This document shows positions 1 to 17,904 of a DNA stretch of 64,000 nucleotides, piece by piece. The notes beneath the pieces were generated by a model, which worked only from the letters and a program-made list of their open reading frames with translations, did not search any database and was not told the DNA's origin. Each line of letters opens with the position of its first letter. The stretch's first letter is position 1. The DNA is from Triplophysa rosa (Eukaryota > Chordata > Actinopteri > Cypriniformes > Nemacheilidae). Location of the stretch: assembly GCF_024868665.1 (NCBI RefSeq), contig NC_079910.1, positions 8,094,976 through 8,158,975 on the forward strand, read 5' to 3'. The position numbers and the translations under genes are program-made.

Positions 1-1590
1 GCAATGCAGCAATCAATTCATCAATGTGTGATGGGAGCCGCAAATGCTGAAGCCAGGCCAGGCCAGGCCAGCCCACCCCACATCCAGGCCTGACCACCAG
101 CACGGAGGCTGAGAGGCAGATCTCAAGAGCTGGATGGCGTACAGCTGGAATGAAGCGCTGTAGATTATTTGGTGAGTGTGGGGGCCACAATTTAGTGTTA
201 AGCAGGCAGTCATAATGAGACTAGTTCCACTTTAAAAATCACTGGGCTGTAGCTGAAACCAATACAATTATTGTATGCCCGGCATGAACAAGATCAAGAA
301 AACTACACACAGTTGAACACAGAAACTGCTTTAAACACCAAAGAAAATGAGGGTCATGTACAGTATTATCTAGATAATTTGTTGATCAAGACTGATTTTT
401 CAATTATTCCTTTACCTTTGGTCCCCATTTTTTGACCTATTTGCTATTTTGCATTATCCTGTGCCCCTAAAAATATATGTATTTATGTTCATCCTCATAT
501 TATTTATTTAAATAAGTGCAAACAAAACCTTACACCTAAAAAGAAAAACATAACTGCAAAAAATGTATAGAAAAGTTAATCATTAAGAATGAACCAGTAT
601 GAACTGACAAACCAACTCAAATGTGGTGGAGCTTGACTTTTAACAACACATCTGATCATTTAGTTGATGTCTCCATCTGCTGGTCAACAGACTGAGGTGT
701 TTAGATAGTTCACCCAAAAATAAAAATAACTTTTCCATCTGAGCAACACAAGAAAGAGAGAAATGTCTCAGTGGTTTTGTCTCCTTATTGTGGAAGTCAG
801 TGAGGTCCAATGTTGTTTGGTTACCAACGTTCCTCAAAATATCTTCTTTTGTGTTGTGCAGAAGAAAGTTATAGGCCTGGAATGACATTATTAAATAGGA
901 AAACAATTTAATTTTTTGTGTGAATTATTAATTTAACTTTTATTAGATTTTAAATATTTACTATTTGTTTTTAGTTATTCGTCTAAAGAATATGTATATT
1001 CATATTTTTCAGCATGTTTGACAGAATATAATTATTGATGTTTGCTTCACAGCAGACAGGATGTTTGCTTTAATGAAAAAGGCTACTAAAGTTTTTTGTT
1101 AGCCTGGTTGGTTTATGCAAGAACATAGGTCATGGGATTCACTTTGACAATGGTTATAGTGCTGATAATTCAAAATATAGCTAAAAGGTTATCAAGTAAT
1201 TTCATTTAAGAGAAACAAACCCGTTCAAATATGTTTTGTAGTTCAAAACAAGAATAGTGTTTTTTATTATATGATTTTTTAATCTAATTAATATATTATC
1301 TTATATTTTATTATATTACAAACAATATAATATAATATTATATAAACTGTGTTATACTGAATGGGTCTGCACTGCCTTCACTGTTCTGCCACATTGACCA
1401 ACATGCGAAGCAACTTTATTGTTCCCTCTCCAGCAGACAGTGGTCGCTGCACGGACGGTTTGGGATGGATTTATAGGAATGGAGATCGAAACGTTATGAA
1501 TTTCATACAAAATTTGTCTCTCAGTTGTGTATTGTATTTTTTTGACAACGTTTACCATTTGTTCATTCACTCCACCCGGTTAAACACTTA
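1..1590. other. Upstream intergenic sequence, no gene seen
   Basis: AT-rich sequence with only short, low-complexity open frames on either strand and no recognisable protein. The one identifiable item is a MITE fragment near 704-893, listed separately. The upstream neighbour of phf8 is not visible here. Confidence 0.6.
704..893. repeat. Palindromic MITE fragment (cyprinid 'agttcaccc' family)
   Basis: Begins with the family's terminal motif AGTTCACCCAAAAATAAAAA. It continues with the characteristic internal blocks (aaatgtctcagtggtttt; a GTTTGGTTACCAACGTT-like block; caaaatatcttcttttgtg) and fades near a pyrimidine-rich tail without a clear second terminus. At least ten related copies occur in this window. 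Non-coding and non-autonomous. The family resembles MITEs described in zebrafish (Angel-like), but I cannot confirm the name without a repeat library. Confidence 0.75.
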
Positions 1591-1599
1591 AGAACGACA

Positions 1600-1725
1600 G
1601 AAGTATAAGGCATTATAAAGGATCTTGTTGTGTTGAAACAGGCCGCACAGGCTTCGGATTTTCCCAAACATTTGATCCGGCATGTTGCGCTCGGCCCACG
1701 GGACACTCGCAGCATTCGACACCCG
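1600..1725 (+). promoter_or_regulatory. Probable phf8 promoter and first non-coding exon
   Basis: The local base composition becomes CpG-richer around 1660-1760, and a consensus donor (ACCCG|GTAAG) occurs after 1725. The next matching acceptor is at 2411, just before the exon that carries the phf8 start codon. I infer a 5' UTR exon ending at 1725. Its 5' end is not determinable from sequence alone. Confidence 0.45.
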
Positions 1726-2426
1726 GTAAGACCCAACAGCGCTTCTCAACATTGCGCGCGCTGCAACAAGTCTTTGTATTTGCAATGAGTTGCATAATAT
1801 TAATCTTTATATGACATATCTTGGACACGTTTATGTTCAGATTTGTGAGTTTCTTCAGTAACGTATCGTTTTTATGTAGTAAACACAGAGATTAGGCAGA
1901 TTCACGTAGTTATGGACGTTGATCAACATGCTATGTTATTAGCATACATGCTAGCTGCCAGCTGTTGTGTTCTAACGAAATGTTTACAGCTATTACATAC
2001 CACAGGCACAATCAAATAAAAGAAGAACTCACAATTAAATAAATATTGCTTTAGGATTAAAAACCTGACGACCAGTAGCTTTCGGTTATTCTCCCATCGT
2101 TCCAGTTTAAAGAGTTAAGGGTGGATAGGATCTATACTTTATGATACAACGAGTTCTACGAATATGAATAGTTAACCTTTATGTTATAACGTAGTTAATA
2201 ACTCGACTTAATAAATGTGCAGTAATAAAAAGCTAATGCACGAATGTGTTTTAAGCTATCGTAATGAATGTAAGCACAGACTCTTCTTCTATATAAAACG
2301 TGAGGGAAAAAATTAGTCTCGTGTTTATCATTCAATATTGATTTCACGTCTTCACTCGTTAGGTATGAGTCTTAAAGTTTATTAACTAAATCTCCATTGC
2401 TGTCTGCACAGGTGCCCTGTCATGGT

Positions 2427-2552
2427 ATGCACCTAGTGCCCTATTTGACTGCGGTGGTCATAGTAGCAAAGCGCTGTCACCGGTTGACCAAGAGCGGTTC
2501 CCACTGCCAGTATACTTCATCTGCAGCTACATTTCATCTTCAAGAGATCTGA
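2427..2552 (+). promoter_or_regulatory. Upstream ORF in phf8 5' UTR (41 codons)
   Basis: Inside the inferred second exon (2412-2761) an ATG at 2427 opens a 41-codon frame closed by TGA at 2550-2552, 111 nt before the phf8 ATG. A second minimal uORF (ATG 2422, TAG 2434-2436, four codons) overlaps its start in another frame. If the exon is transcribed as inferred, ribosomes would meet both before the main start, which usually lowers translation. The peptide shows no recognisable motif. Confidence 0.45.
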
Positions 2553-2663
2553 AGATAAACTGCTTTTGACTCCACAGAGGGCGACTAAGTAACCCGTGTC
2601 TTTAAAATAAGCAATACCACATTATAAGACTTTTTACATTGACTGTTAGCCTGAGACTTTAGA

Positions 2664-9044
<6,381 letters not shown>

Positions 9045-11090
9045 GAGATAACATGGAGACTGCAGGGAACAGTAGAGATGGAGAGAACAAATAAGGATGA
9101 AAAAGAAGTAAAACTGACTGGTTTGGTGTTAAAAAACTGGTTTGGACTGTTTTCTGGTTAGTGTCACACTTGCCTGGTTTATTCAGTGACACAAATGGTA
9201 ACTTTTGCAGTGAGAACATTTGTGAAGGGAAATCTTGAATTTCATGAATTTTGTAGAGCATGTTGATGGTTGTTTGAACTGTCCTGGATGAGAAGATTAG
9301 ATTCTTCAGTACATTCATCATCTTAGAAATTTGTACATGTCACAACTTTCTCATGGCTATTTGTCTAACCTCCTAAAGCCATCCATGTTATTTGTTTACT
9401 TTCTTTGTGTAGTATGTGCTAATATCATATTTTATTACATAAAAGGCAATTTGATACACCATTGACTGTCATTTCTGTAGATTAATTCCTGTAGTCAAGT
9501 CTTTGCTTGTTGAAGAATGTTTTACTTTAGTGTACTAACACATTTTTATTAACAATTGTATTTAGATGTGTATATATTTTAAGTTTTGTTTTGTTTGTGT
9601 TCCATTATAGCATGGGCTGTACAATGTCCTGCCACTGTTTGGCCAGCATTTCTTGTTTTCCTTCCCATATACGTCCAAGTTAAACTGTAGACTGCTGGGT
9701 TTGGTGGTTGTGCACATTTTAGTCAATGAAAAGGACACAAAAACAGTTTTGGTCGGAAGGGGAATTCTGAGGTTTCAGTGTACAGATTTGATGTTTGTTT
9801 TTTATTTGAAAGATTTTATTGCAATGAAGTCTTTCTTGACACACCTTGTATAAAAAAACCTAGCATAAGAGTTTAGTTTGTTTTATTTGTATAGAGTAAT
9901 TACGCTGTTTTTTCATCGATGCTTATAATAATAGCAATGTGATAAAGTTAATGTATTTTATTGTGTGTCAATTTATTGTTAATTCCCCCCCCCCACTTGG
10001 TAATATTAATTGTAATGTAATATACTTTTTAATACTCCATTGGCAAGTTAAACATTTTCTTGTGATTTTTATTATGTAATGGCAACAATATTTTTTGTCA
10101 TTTTCTTTGACCTTTGTCTATAATAAGCACCAAAAATATTGGTCGTCTTTAAATATGTGGGCCAGTGTAAATATTTAACTGTAACTATTATTCTTCTGAA
10201 AAGTGTCACTGATCTTAACCCCGCCCAACTGATGTTATGCCACCCAAATGTGACTAGAATCCCATTTTGAAAATGGTTTTGATCACAGGGAGAAAGACAG
10301 TTGTTAAAATATCCTCTTAAAGGTACCTTTATTATTTTTTTAAAGATTATTCTACAAAAATTTAAGGATATTTCTGGAATATTTTGAGGTTTTTGTGTAT
10401 ATTGCTTGTCATCATTCCTGAGTTGTGTTACTTTACATATGATACGTCTGTGCCTTTGGCAACCTCTCCTATTTAAATTGTGCATATCTTTAAATTTTTT
10501 ATACTGGTTTCTGGCAAATGTGAAATAATGGCTGCTTGGTTTCTGTTGTTAAAAAAATAAGATACAAGTAAAAGAAACAGGAATGATGTAAAGAATCAAG
10601 AAAATATTCAAAAACCACAAAATATACAAGGACCGACTTTTATGTTTTGATTAAAACCTACATTTAAGTTATTCACTTTGTCAATTGTGTGCATTTTAGG
10701 AGTCATCCTTTTCTTGTCTGTTAGTTTGTTTTGAACAATAGTGTTAACCACAGTTCCTCTCAGGGTTTGTTTTGTATCTAATATCATTTTGATAGAACAG
10801 TTACAAAATGATCAACAGTAGTGTGATGAGTATACATTCAGGACCACTTATAAACAAATTCAATTTGAACCCAATTAATATTTATATAATTGGATCTTGT
10901 CTTTTGCTATTATCACCACCTTTGATTTTTGAAAACGCTCGAGCAGTTTTTCAAATTGACCTCTATTAAAAGATATTTTTAAAACCTGTACCGACGTTGT
11001 TTGTTTGTTTTCTGTCATAAGCTTCTGTCTACAAGTGTCATGTTGACTGTAATCTCATCGTCTGTGTTTGTAACATTTTCCCGGCCTTTT
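9045..11090 (+). other. phf8 3' UTR and intergenic spacer
   Basis: AT-rich sequence after the phf8 stop with no supported gene on either strand. A C-run (about 9986-9995) and AT-rich stretches are present. I found no clean AATAAA. ATTAAA variants near 10653 and 10964 are the best polyadenylation-signal candidates, so the 3' UTR end is unresolved. Confidence 0.5.
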
Positions 11091-11099
11091 CTAGCTCTT

Positions 11100-11350
11100 C
11101 CATTGTGCGCCAGACGTTGAAAATAATGAACGAAATACGTCACGTTATTTAAAGCCGCATCTCTGTTGCTATAGTAGTGTCAATCTCGTTCGCCGATTGG
11201 TTTATGCAACGTCTGCGTCAGCCAATGAAAATGCGCGCTTTTTACAAACTACTCCGGAAGTCAACACGCCAGTGTGTCTTTTTCGATTATTTGCGCTGCT
11301 AAACAGTGGCACTGGGTGCACATTTTTGTAGCTACAAAACGATCTACAAA
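11100..11350 (+). promoter_or_regulatory. Probable troap promoter with paired CCAAT boxes
   Basis: A CpG-containing segment holds an inverted CCAAT box (ATTGG, 11196-11200) and a direct one (CCAAT, 11222-11226) about 26 bp apart, plus a CRE-like TACGTCAC near 11138. NF-Y boxes about 25-35 bp apart are typical of G2/M genes, which fits TROAP, a cell-cycle-regulated mitotic gene. The transcription start is inferred to lie around 11250-11350. Confidence 0.5.
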
Positions 11351-11561
11351 TTTCGGCTGGTACGTATGGGTTATCACATTTATAAGTAATGACTCTGACT
11401 ATGGATGTACTTAGAATATAACCTTTGACTTATTTTTATTAAACTTACGACTTTAGTTTTAATGCTTTGATATTAATGATTGGTCAGACATTTTGCGTTA
11501 TGGTGATTTGATGAACTTAAATAATACTCGTCCTGTTAGTAGACACTCAAGCCCCCTCGAG

Positions 11562-14500
11562 ATGGCATCCTCTAACCCTCTGCGACTCCAAAACAGATCT
11601 CTTCAGAACCAAACAGGGTGAGTTGATATTTTAGACATTCGGTGCTTCCGCGAGTCTTAAATGCGCCAAAGAATTTTTCAATACGTTCAAAATCTCCCCT
11701 TTTAGGATTTTAAAGAAACAGGAGGTAAATAAACTAACCGCTGTAGCCTCTTCTAAACGAGGCTCTGAGAATCTGGACCCTAATGCCTCAGCTGAAGGTG
11801 GAAAGGGAGTCAATAAATTGAAAGGTGTCAGTAGGCTTCCAGTCCTCGCCAAATCTCTGCAGCCAGCTGGAAATGACCTCTCACCACAGAACAGATGGGA
11901 ACAGAGGCCACTTTCGGTAAGGACACAAATGATTTTAAATGGTTTTATTTCTTAAGGGAAAAAACAAATCCAAACATTTCTGACCCTATGTGAAAAAGTA
12001 ATTGCCCCCTAAACCTAATAACTAGTTGTGCCACCCTTGGTGGGTGCAACAACTGCAATCAAGCGTTTGCGAAAAGCTCGCAATGAGTCTTTCACATCGC
12101 TGTGGAGGAATTTTGGCCCACTCTTCTTTGCAGAATTAATTCAGCCACATTGGAGGGTCTTCGAGCATGAACAGACTTTTTAAGGTCATGCCACAGCATT
12201 TCAATTGGATTTAAGTCTGGACTTTGACTAGGCCACTCCAAAACCTTTATTTTGTTTTTTTAGCCATTCAGAGGTGGACTTGCTGGTGTGTTTGGATCAT
12301 TGTCCTGCTGCATAACCCAAGTGCGTTTAATCTTGAGGTCACAATCCGATGGCCGGACATTCTCTTTTAGGATTTTCTGGTAGAGAGCAGATTTCATGGT
12401 TCCATCAATTATGGCCAGTCGTCCAGGTCCTGAAGCTGCAAAGCAGCCCCAGACCATCACCATGTTTGACTGTTGGTATGATGTTCTTTTTATGAAATGC
12501 TGTGTTAGTTTTACGCCAGATGTAACGGGACACACACCTTCCAAAAAGTTCAACCCTTGTCTCATCAGTCCACAGAATATTTGCCCAAAAGTTTTTGGGA
12601 TCATCAAGATGTTTTTTAGCAAATGTGAGACGAGCCTTTGTGTTCTTTTTGGTCAGCAGTGGTTTTCGCCTTGGAACTCTCCCATGGATGCCATTTTTAC
12701 ATCCATTCTTTCTTATTGTAGAATCATGAACACTGACCTTAACTGAAGCAAGTGAGGCCTGCAGTTCTTTAGATGTTGTTCTGGGATCTTTTATGACCTC
12801 CTGGACGAGTCGTCGTTGTGCTCTTGGATAATTTCGGTTTACCACTGTTCCATGCTTCCACCATTTGTGGATAATGGCTTTCCCTGGAGTCCCAAAGCCT
12901 TAGAAATGGCTTTGTAACCCTTTCTTGACTGATACATTTCAGTTACTTTGTTTCTCATCTGTTCTTGAATTTCTTTAGATCGCGGCATGATGTGTTGCTA
13001 TTTGAGATCTTTTAGACTATTTCAGTTTGTCAGACAGGTTCTACTTGAGTGATTTCTTGATTCAACAGGTCTGGCAGTAATTAGACTTGAGTGTGGCTAG
13101 TGAAATTTAACTCGGTTATTCAATTCATCATAGTTAATTCATGGTTTACCAAGGGAGGCAATTACTTTTTCACACGTGTATGTGTGGACTGGTTTTTGCT
13201 CTAACGTTAAAAGGGTCAGCATTATTGTTGGTCTATGCCAAGAAATTTTTGTGGTGTCATATCATGAATACAATTTTCCTTAATCTTTTGAGATAAAAGA
13301 GCTTAATTTACAATAAACCAAACTGTCACTTCTATTCCCCAGTAAAAAGACGCTAAAGCCCTATTCGCACGGGATTAGTATTATCTGGGGACCTCGTGTG
13401 ATTTATAAATGACCTCCCCACATCTGTATTTCATGTGGCGCATTCGCAAGGGATAAATGAAGCCTGTGATTTCACTCAAATTTACTGACTTATTTCCCGG
13501 ATGTGATGACAAGGCTTTGCGTATAGTTTGTATAGCCTATAGTTGTATGTGTTTAATGATATATGACCGTACCTGTAAGCATTTGAGACCCGTGATCGTG
13601 AACCGGACAGAAGATCACGGCGATCGCGGGTCTCAAATGTTACGAGAGTTTCCATGATAAATAAACAAACGGGAGACTCCTGGTAATTTATGGATATGAC
13701 CCAGCACCCGAAATAATACCAAAACACTTCAAAACAGCCTCCATTATTCGCAAATGGTGGATTAAACCTTGAAAAATTATATATGAGCCCGCCAAATCAC
13801 AGAGATGCCGATTCGCACAGGACTAATATTATCACAGGACCCACAGGTCATTTGTGGGGGAATTTTTACTTTACAAATTAGAGACGAGGCCTATTCGCAC
13901 GGGATTAAGATCACAGACAACCTCTGCAATTATTACAAATGTCTAGAGGTCCCCAGGTAATACTAATCCCATGCGAATAGGGCTTAAGATGCAAAAACGA
14001 CTTGTTTTTTGTAAAGTCTGACAAACATTGAGCTGTTCCTGGGTTTGTGTCGCACATTGATGATTGAAAATGTCTTTTGTCAACAGGGTAAAGCTCAGAA
14101 GAAAAGGATCTGCACCAAACCAGTTCCTTTCAATTTATCCCAATCACGCACGCACAGTCAGAGAAACACAGACGTTCCTTGTGGAAAAGCACCCCTGACA
14201 CCTTCTGCCCGCCTAAAACCGGGAGCAAAACTGAAAAGCCATAAAGCTGCAACACCAGGTGTCTTCAGATCAGCAAGCAAGTCACAGTCTGCTGTGCCTC
14301 GAACTGTAGGTCACATGGAACATACGACATCAACCAAACCTACATCATTAGACGCTAGTGATGGTCACCCAACTATCACAGCCTCGCATGAATCCAGAAG
14401 CTGCAGTCAAACTGATTTAAGTTCACGTTTGGGTAGCATCACTCTTGTACAGTCTAAGCTTCCCGAAGACTTAGGTTTGAGTCATTTATGTAAAGATTCA

Positions 14501-17500
14501 CTCAATAATGTAGGTGTTGGTTCTAGTGGTCAAGCACCAAAGGACAAAAACTGCATCCAGATTGTTCAATCAGCTTCTGGTACACAAAGCCATGCAGGCA
14601 CTAAAGGTGAGTTGCATGCTGACTTGATTGATATTGTCAGTGTGACTCCGTACTTATCATGGATCTCAGTAGTACTCATGGTTTGTGAATGGCGAGTTTC
14701 GTTTACTAGTCACTGGTTACTGATGATTTATGCATGTAAGTGCAGGGTCATTTTCTTCTTTTTCATCAGCTATGCACAATGTCCTCTCATGTGAAGGATT
14801 AAATACTGTTGGAGCTCTAAGTGTGATGCCACGCTTGTCTACTTGCCTCTCTGGACCGGGATCCTCCAATAATCTGGTTCGAAATTTCTAGATGTTTGGT
14901 TAAGTGATGAAGCCAGGTTTGCTAAGGTGTCTTAGTCTAAAGTCTAGTATTATAACCTTTATTTTTTAGCCTCAAAGGATTTCTGTGAAGAAGAGTCAAC
15001 ATGACGTTGTCAACACCACAGGTTAACTAATCTTTTTGATGATATTCTCAGTGTACTGAATGATATGAGAAGCTCTTAAAGATGTCTCCTTTACATCTCA
15101 AGGCAATGCTGGGGCATTTTCACCTGACCCGTCAGCACTACGTAATATTTTACAGAGTGATGCAATGAGAGTAGTGGAGCGTGTTGGGGCAACACCCAGA
15201 ATATCAACCTGTCCCACTGGCAGACCAACATCTTTTTATTCTGTGAGTCCACTCCATTGACGTGTCCATTCATACTTAACTGAAAAATGCTTTGTTTTAT
15301 AGACATAAATCATAAAATATTGTTGATATTGTTTGCTTTAGGCACAAAGAGTTCCAGTAAAGAAGCCTCAGACGGATGATATTGCTGCAGTCACAGGTAA
15401 AACAGATTATTAGTGTCTCATTTTTGTTGTAGCAAGACCACCTTGAAATGCATAGCTTTAATGCTTTGTTTTAATGCATCGATGCGATTTCCACCAAAAC
15501 AGGAAATTAGGGTGGGATGTATTGAGCAATAGAGTTTAGTTTACCTTACAGCCTGGAGTTTAATGAGAAGCTGAAGTGCAGAATGATGTCATAAAAATCA
15601 TTGATTTGTGTCTCTTTGGAAATGATGAATAATGTGATTTATGACATGTTCCCCCAGGAAGCAGTGTGACCTTCTCCCCCGACCCTTCAGCCCTGCGCAG
15701 TATTCTACAGAATGAAGGTGTGAGGGTGGGGGCTCTTGGTGGGGCAACACCCAGAGTTTCAACATGTCCCACTGGCAGGGGAACGTCCATTTACTCTGTG
15801 AGTCAACTTAAAGAAATTCACATTCCAGCCACGTGCCACCATGTGATAACAACTGATCAGTGCACCATGATGTTCGGGACATGTTCTGAACCATGTGACT
15901 TTATTTCCCACAGGCCCAGCGAGTTCCTGTAAAAAAGACTAAGACAGAAGAAACCAGCACAGCGTCTTATTGTGGGTTTGGTATTTCAATACTTGCTTTC
16001 GTATAGACATCATGATTAATGCCATTATCGGGCATTAAGTGTTTCTTTGCTGTGGTGCAGGCGCAAACAGAACACCCGTGAGGACATGGACACCTTGGAG
16101 GGTTGCAAACACCAAATCACAGTCAACGGTGAGTCTTCTTTTGTGTCTTGTGTTAAATTCTGTATTCACAAGTTTTTTTCCCTGAAACATGTTGGGAAGA
16201 TGTGCTTTGCTGTATCTTACACTTTGTGTACATTTACAGATGAAGATCCTTTCTGCACAAAGGATGTCTCGATTTAGGGACTCCCCTGGTTTCAGCACTC
16301 AACTCTTAATGCATGAAGAGGTAAACCTGCTTGAAGAGGTAAACTCTTCTAAATTTGTGCTTGATCCGAATAATGTCAACTTGAATTTAACACTGAATGT
16401 TGATTGAATGGCAGGAGGATGTTGTTCAAAGGTTATTTGATGACCCAGACCAGCTGGACAATGACCAGATGGGTGAAAAAGTCATCACTTCAAAACAACT
16501 ACTGACCACATCAACTAGCCACCAAACTGTAGGTTTGACTTATTTTCAGTTGTTTCATTTTAAGTCCATGGTTTTTTCATACGTACTGTATATAGCAAGC
16601 TATTGAATGACTTCTTCTCTTTATACAGATTGAACCTCTAACAAATAAAGAGATTTTAAAATCAAATCATCGTCACAATGAGGACGAAGGCAAGAAAACA
16701 GGCCAACCTTTCATACAAGCAGCACATAGAGGCTCTGTTATTGTTTTCTCATCTAGCCAAAGACTCTGTGGGTCAGACCGGCCTCAGGAGGCACCTGTGA
16801 TAGAAAACAGCACTATAGCCCATATTACACTCCAGTCAAACCAAACCAATGGATCACAGGTTACTTCCAGCTCAGATGTGACTAAACAAATCAATACTTG
16901 CACACAAAGTCAATTAAAAGGTAATCATCTTTTGTTTTCTTTCTTTGTCTTAATTCAAGTGATAAATTCCGTTTTTAAATAACCTCATCTTCAAATGTTC
17001 TAATTCATTTTCCTTTGTGTCATTTATTCACCCTTAAAATGCTTTCAACCCAACAACCGTAAAGATGCCATTGTTAGTTTGACTTCCTGGAAAAAAGCTG
17101 TTTTAAACCCTCCTTAAAGTGACGGTTCACCAAAAAATAAAAATTCTGTCATCATTTACTCATCCTCTTGTCATTTCAAACCTGTTTGACTTTCTTTCTT
17201 CCTCAGAACACAAAAGAAGATATTTTGAAGAATTTTGTTAACTGGCCCAATACAATAGAAATGAATGGGGGCCAGCGCTGTTCGGATACCAACTTTCCTT
17301 AAAATATCTTCTTTTGTGTTCTGCGGAAGAAAGAAAGTCATACAGGTTTGAAATGACGAAGGAAGAGAAAAAGAGGTTAGGAATTTCTATTTTTGGGTGA
17401 ACTGCCACTTTAAGAGTCTTCTAGTTCAATGTTTTCTCTTGTCTCTCAGTAACTTTTACCTTCGTGCACTCAGCGTCTGCTCTACGGCGACGGCACATTC

Positions 17501-17780
17501 CTCTAGAAGAGATGATTCTGGATGAGGAATGTGCTACCTATACCACTCGCCTACTATCCTGCCCATTACAACCTCGCTGTGGAAACCCTGTAGCCACCAC
17601 ACTTCTGTTTCAAGATTCTACTGTGAGTAATCTAGATTCATTTTTCATTTCGGAGATCTTTCTAACCAGTTGAATGGATGTTTTTTGTCTCTTTTCTTTC
17701 TGCAGTGTTTTTTACCTATAGGCCTGACTTTTCCCATACGTCTGAGTCCAGTACCCTCTGGTTCATCTATCAGGGCTTGA
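11562..17780 (+). CDS. troap: Tastin / trophinin-associated protein
   Basis: Cytoskeletal protein; mammalian TROAP acts at spindle poles/centrosomes in mitosis and binds trophinin and bystin. Coding exons: 11562-11617, 11706-11916, 14087-14606, 14770-14876, 14970-15021, 15103-15242, 15342-15396, 15658-15797, 15914-15971, 16061-16128, 16240-16320, 16415-16528, 16629-16920, 17474-17622, 17706-17780. They join in frame to 705 aa. The N-terminal third is basic and Ser/Thr/Pro-rich. Residues about 263-446 are three tandem units, each encoded by an exon pair (core FSPDPSALR, GATPRx[15 protein letters not shown]). A following block reads [10 protein letters not shown] and [11 protein letters not shown], and the C terminus has an [19 protein letters not shown] segment. 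Identification rests on the units, the ILxxEG/ATPR/AQRVPV motifs and the gene order. The weakest junction is the donor after 14876 (GTTCGA). Intron 2 is filled with transposons. Confidence 0.8.
11970..13235 (-). mobile_element. Decayed Tc1/mariner element in troap intron 2
   Basis: Inverted repeats with the core GTGAAAAAGTAATTGCC occur at about 11990-12006 and, inverted, at 13157-13175. Weaker similarity continues outward to shared CTGACCCT words, giving approximate ends of 11970 and 13235. Between them lies a minus-strand Tc1 transposase relic. Exact ends and a TA target duplication could not be fixed by eye. Confidence 0.85.
12150..12988 (-). pseudogene. Tc1-like transposase pseudogene
   Basis: Read on the minus strand from an ATG at 12988. 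The relic keeps the N-terminal helix-turn-helix region (start [10 protein letters not shown]), then WTDET, the first catalytic Asp, with LFG; then QQDNDP, the second Asp; and a [15 protein letters not shown] block with the final acidic residue. Blocks are spread over different frames with stops, so at least two frameshifts have occurred. It cannot make a functional cut-and-paste transposase. Opposite in orientation to troap. Confidence 0.88.
13357..13984. mobile_element. PIF/Harbinger-like non-autonomous element, 628 bp
   Basis: Terminal inverted repeats start AGCCCTATTCGCACGGGATT on the left and match the right end (…CGAATAGGGCT) over roughly 40 bp with few mismatches. Both ends are flanked by TAA (13354-13356 and 13985-13987), the 3-bp duplication typical of PIF/Harbinger. 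The motif ATTCGCAcgGGATTA recurs inside near 13442, 13811 and 13892. No transposase is encoded. It lies right after the Tc1 relic in the same troap intron. Confidence 0.8.
13580..13639. repeat. Inverted repeat (hairpin) inside the Harbinger-like element
   Basis: CATTTGAGACCCG at 13580-13592 is the exact reverse complement of CGGGTCTCAAATG at 13627-13639. Further partial pairing of GATC-rich sequence runs inward. A strong stem-loop of about 60 nt would form on either strand. Confidence 0.8.
14770..15971 (+). repeat. Three tandem two-exon repeat units of troap
   Basis: Unit 1: exons 14770-14876 and 14970-15021. Unit 2: 15103-15242 and 15342-15396. Unit 3: 15658-15797 and 15914-15971. In each unit the first exon starts in phase 1 and ends in phase 0 and the second starts in phase 0 and ends in phase 1, so whole pairs can be added or lost without a frameshift. 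Units 2 and 3 are close ([13 protein letters not shown], STCPTGRxTSx[10 protein letters not shown]). Unit 1 is diverged, lacks the FSPDPS start and has a weak donor. Confidence 0.8.
17114..17414. repeat. Full-length palindromic MITE in troap intron
   Basis: Both ends carry the family terminus: TTAAAGTGACGGTTCACC on the left and its imperfect inverse (TTGGGTGAACTGCCACTTTAA) on the right. The internal halves are inverted copies around the ATATTTTGAAGAATTTTG / AAAATATCTTCTTTTGTG blocks. It lies in the intron 16921-17473 and could fold into a long hairpin in the pre-mRNA. Confidence 0.85.
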
Positions 17781-17904
17781 ATGCACTACTCCTCTGAAAA
17801 CTAATGCGAATTTTAGTTCATCTATGCATATTTATGTCTGTCTGCTTGAAACTGTATTAGTTGCACTTGTTGTTTGTGTACTGTTGTTTTGTGTGTATGT
17901 AAGC

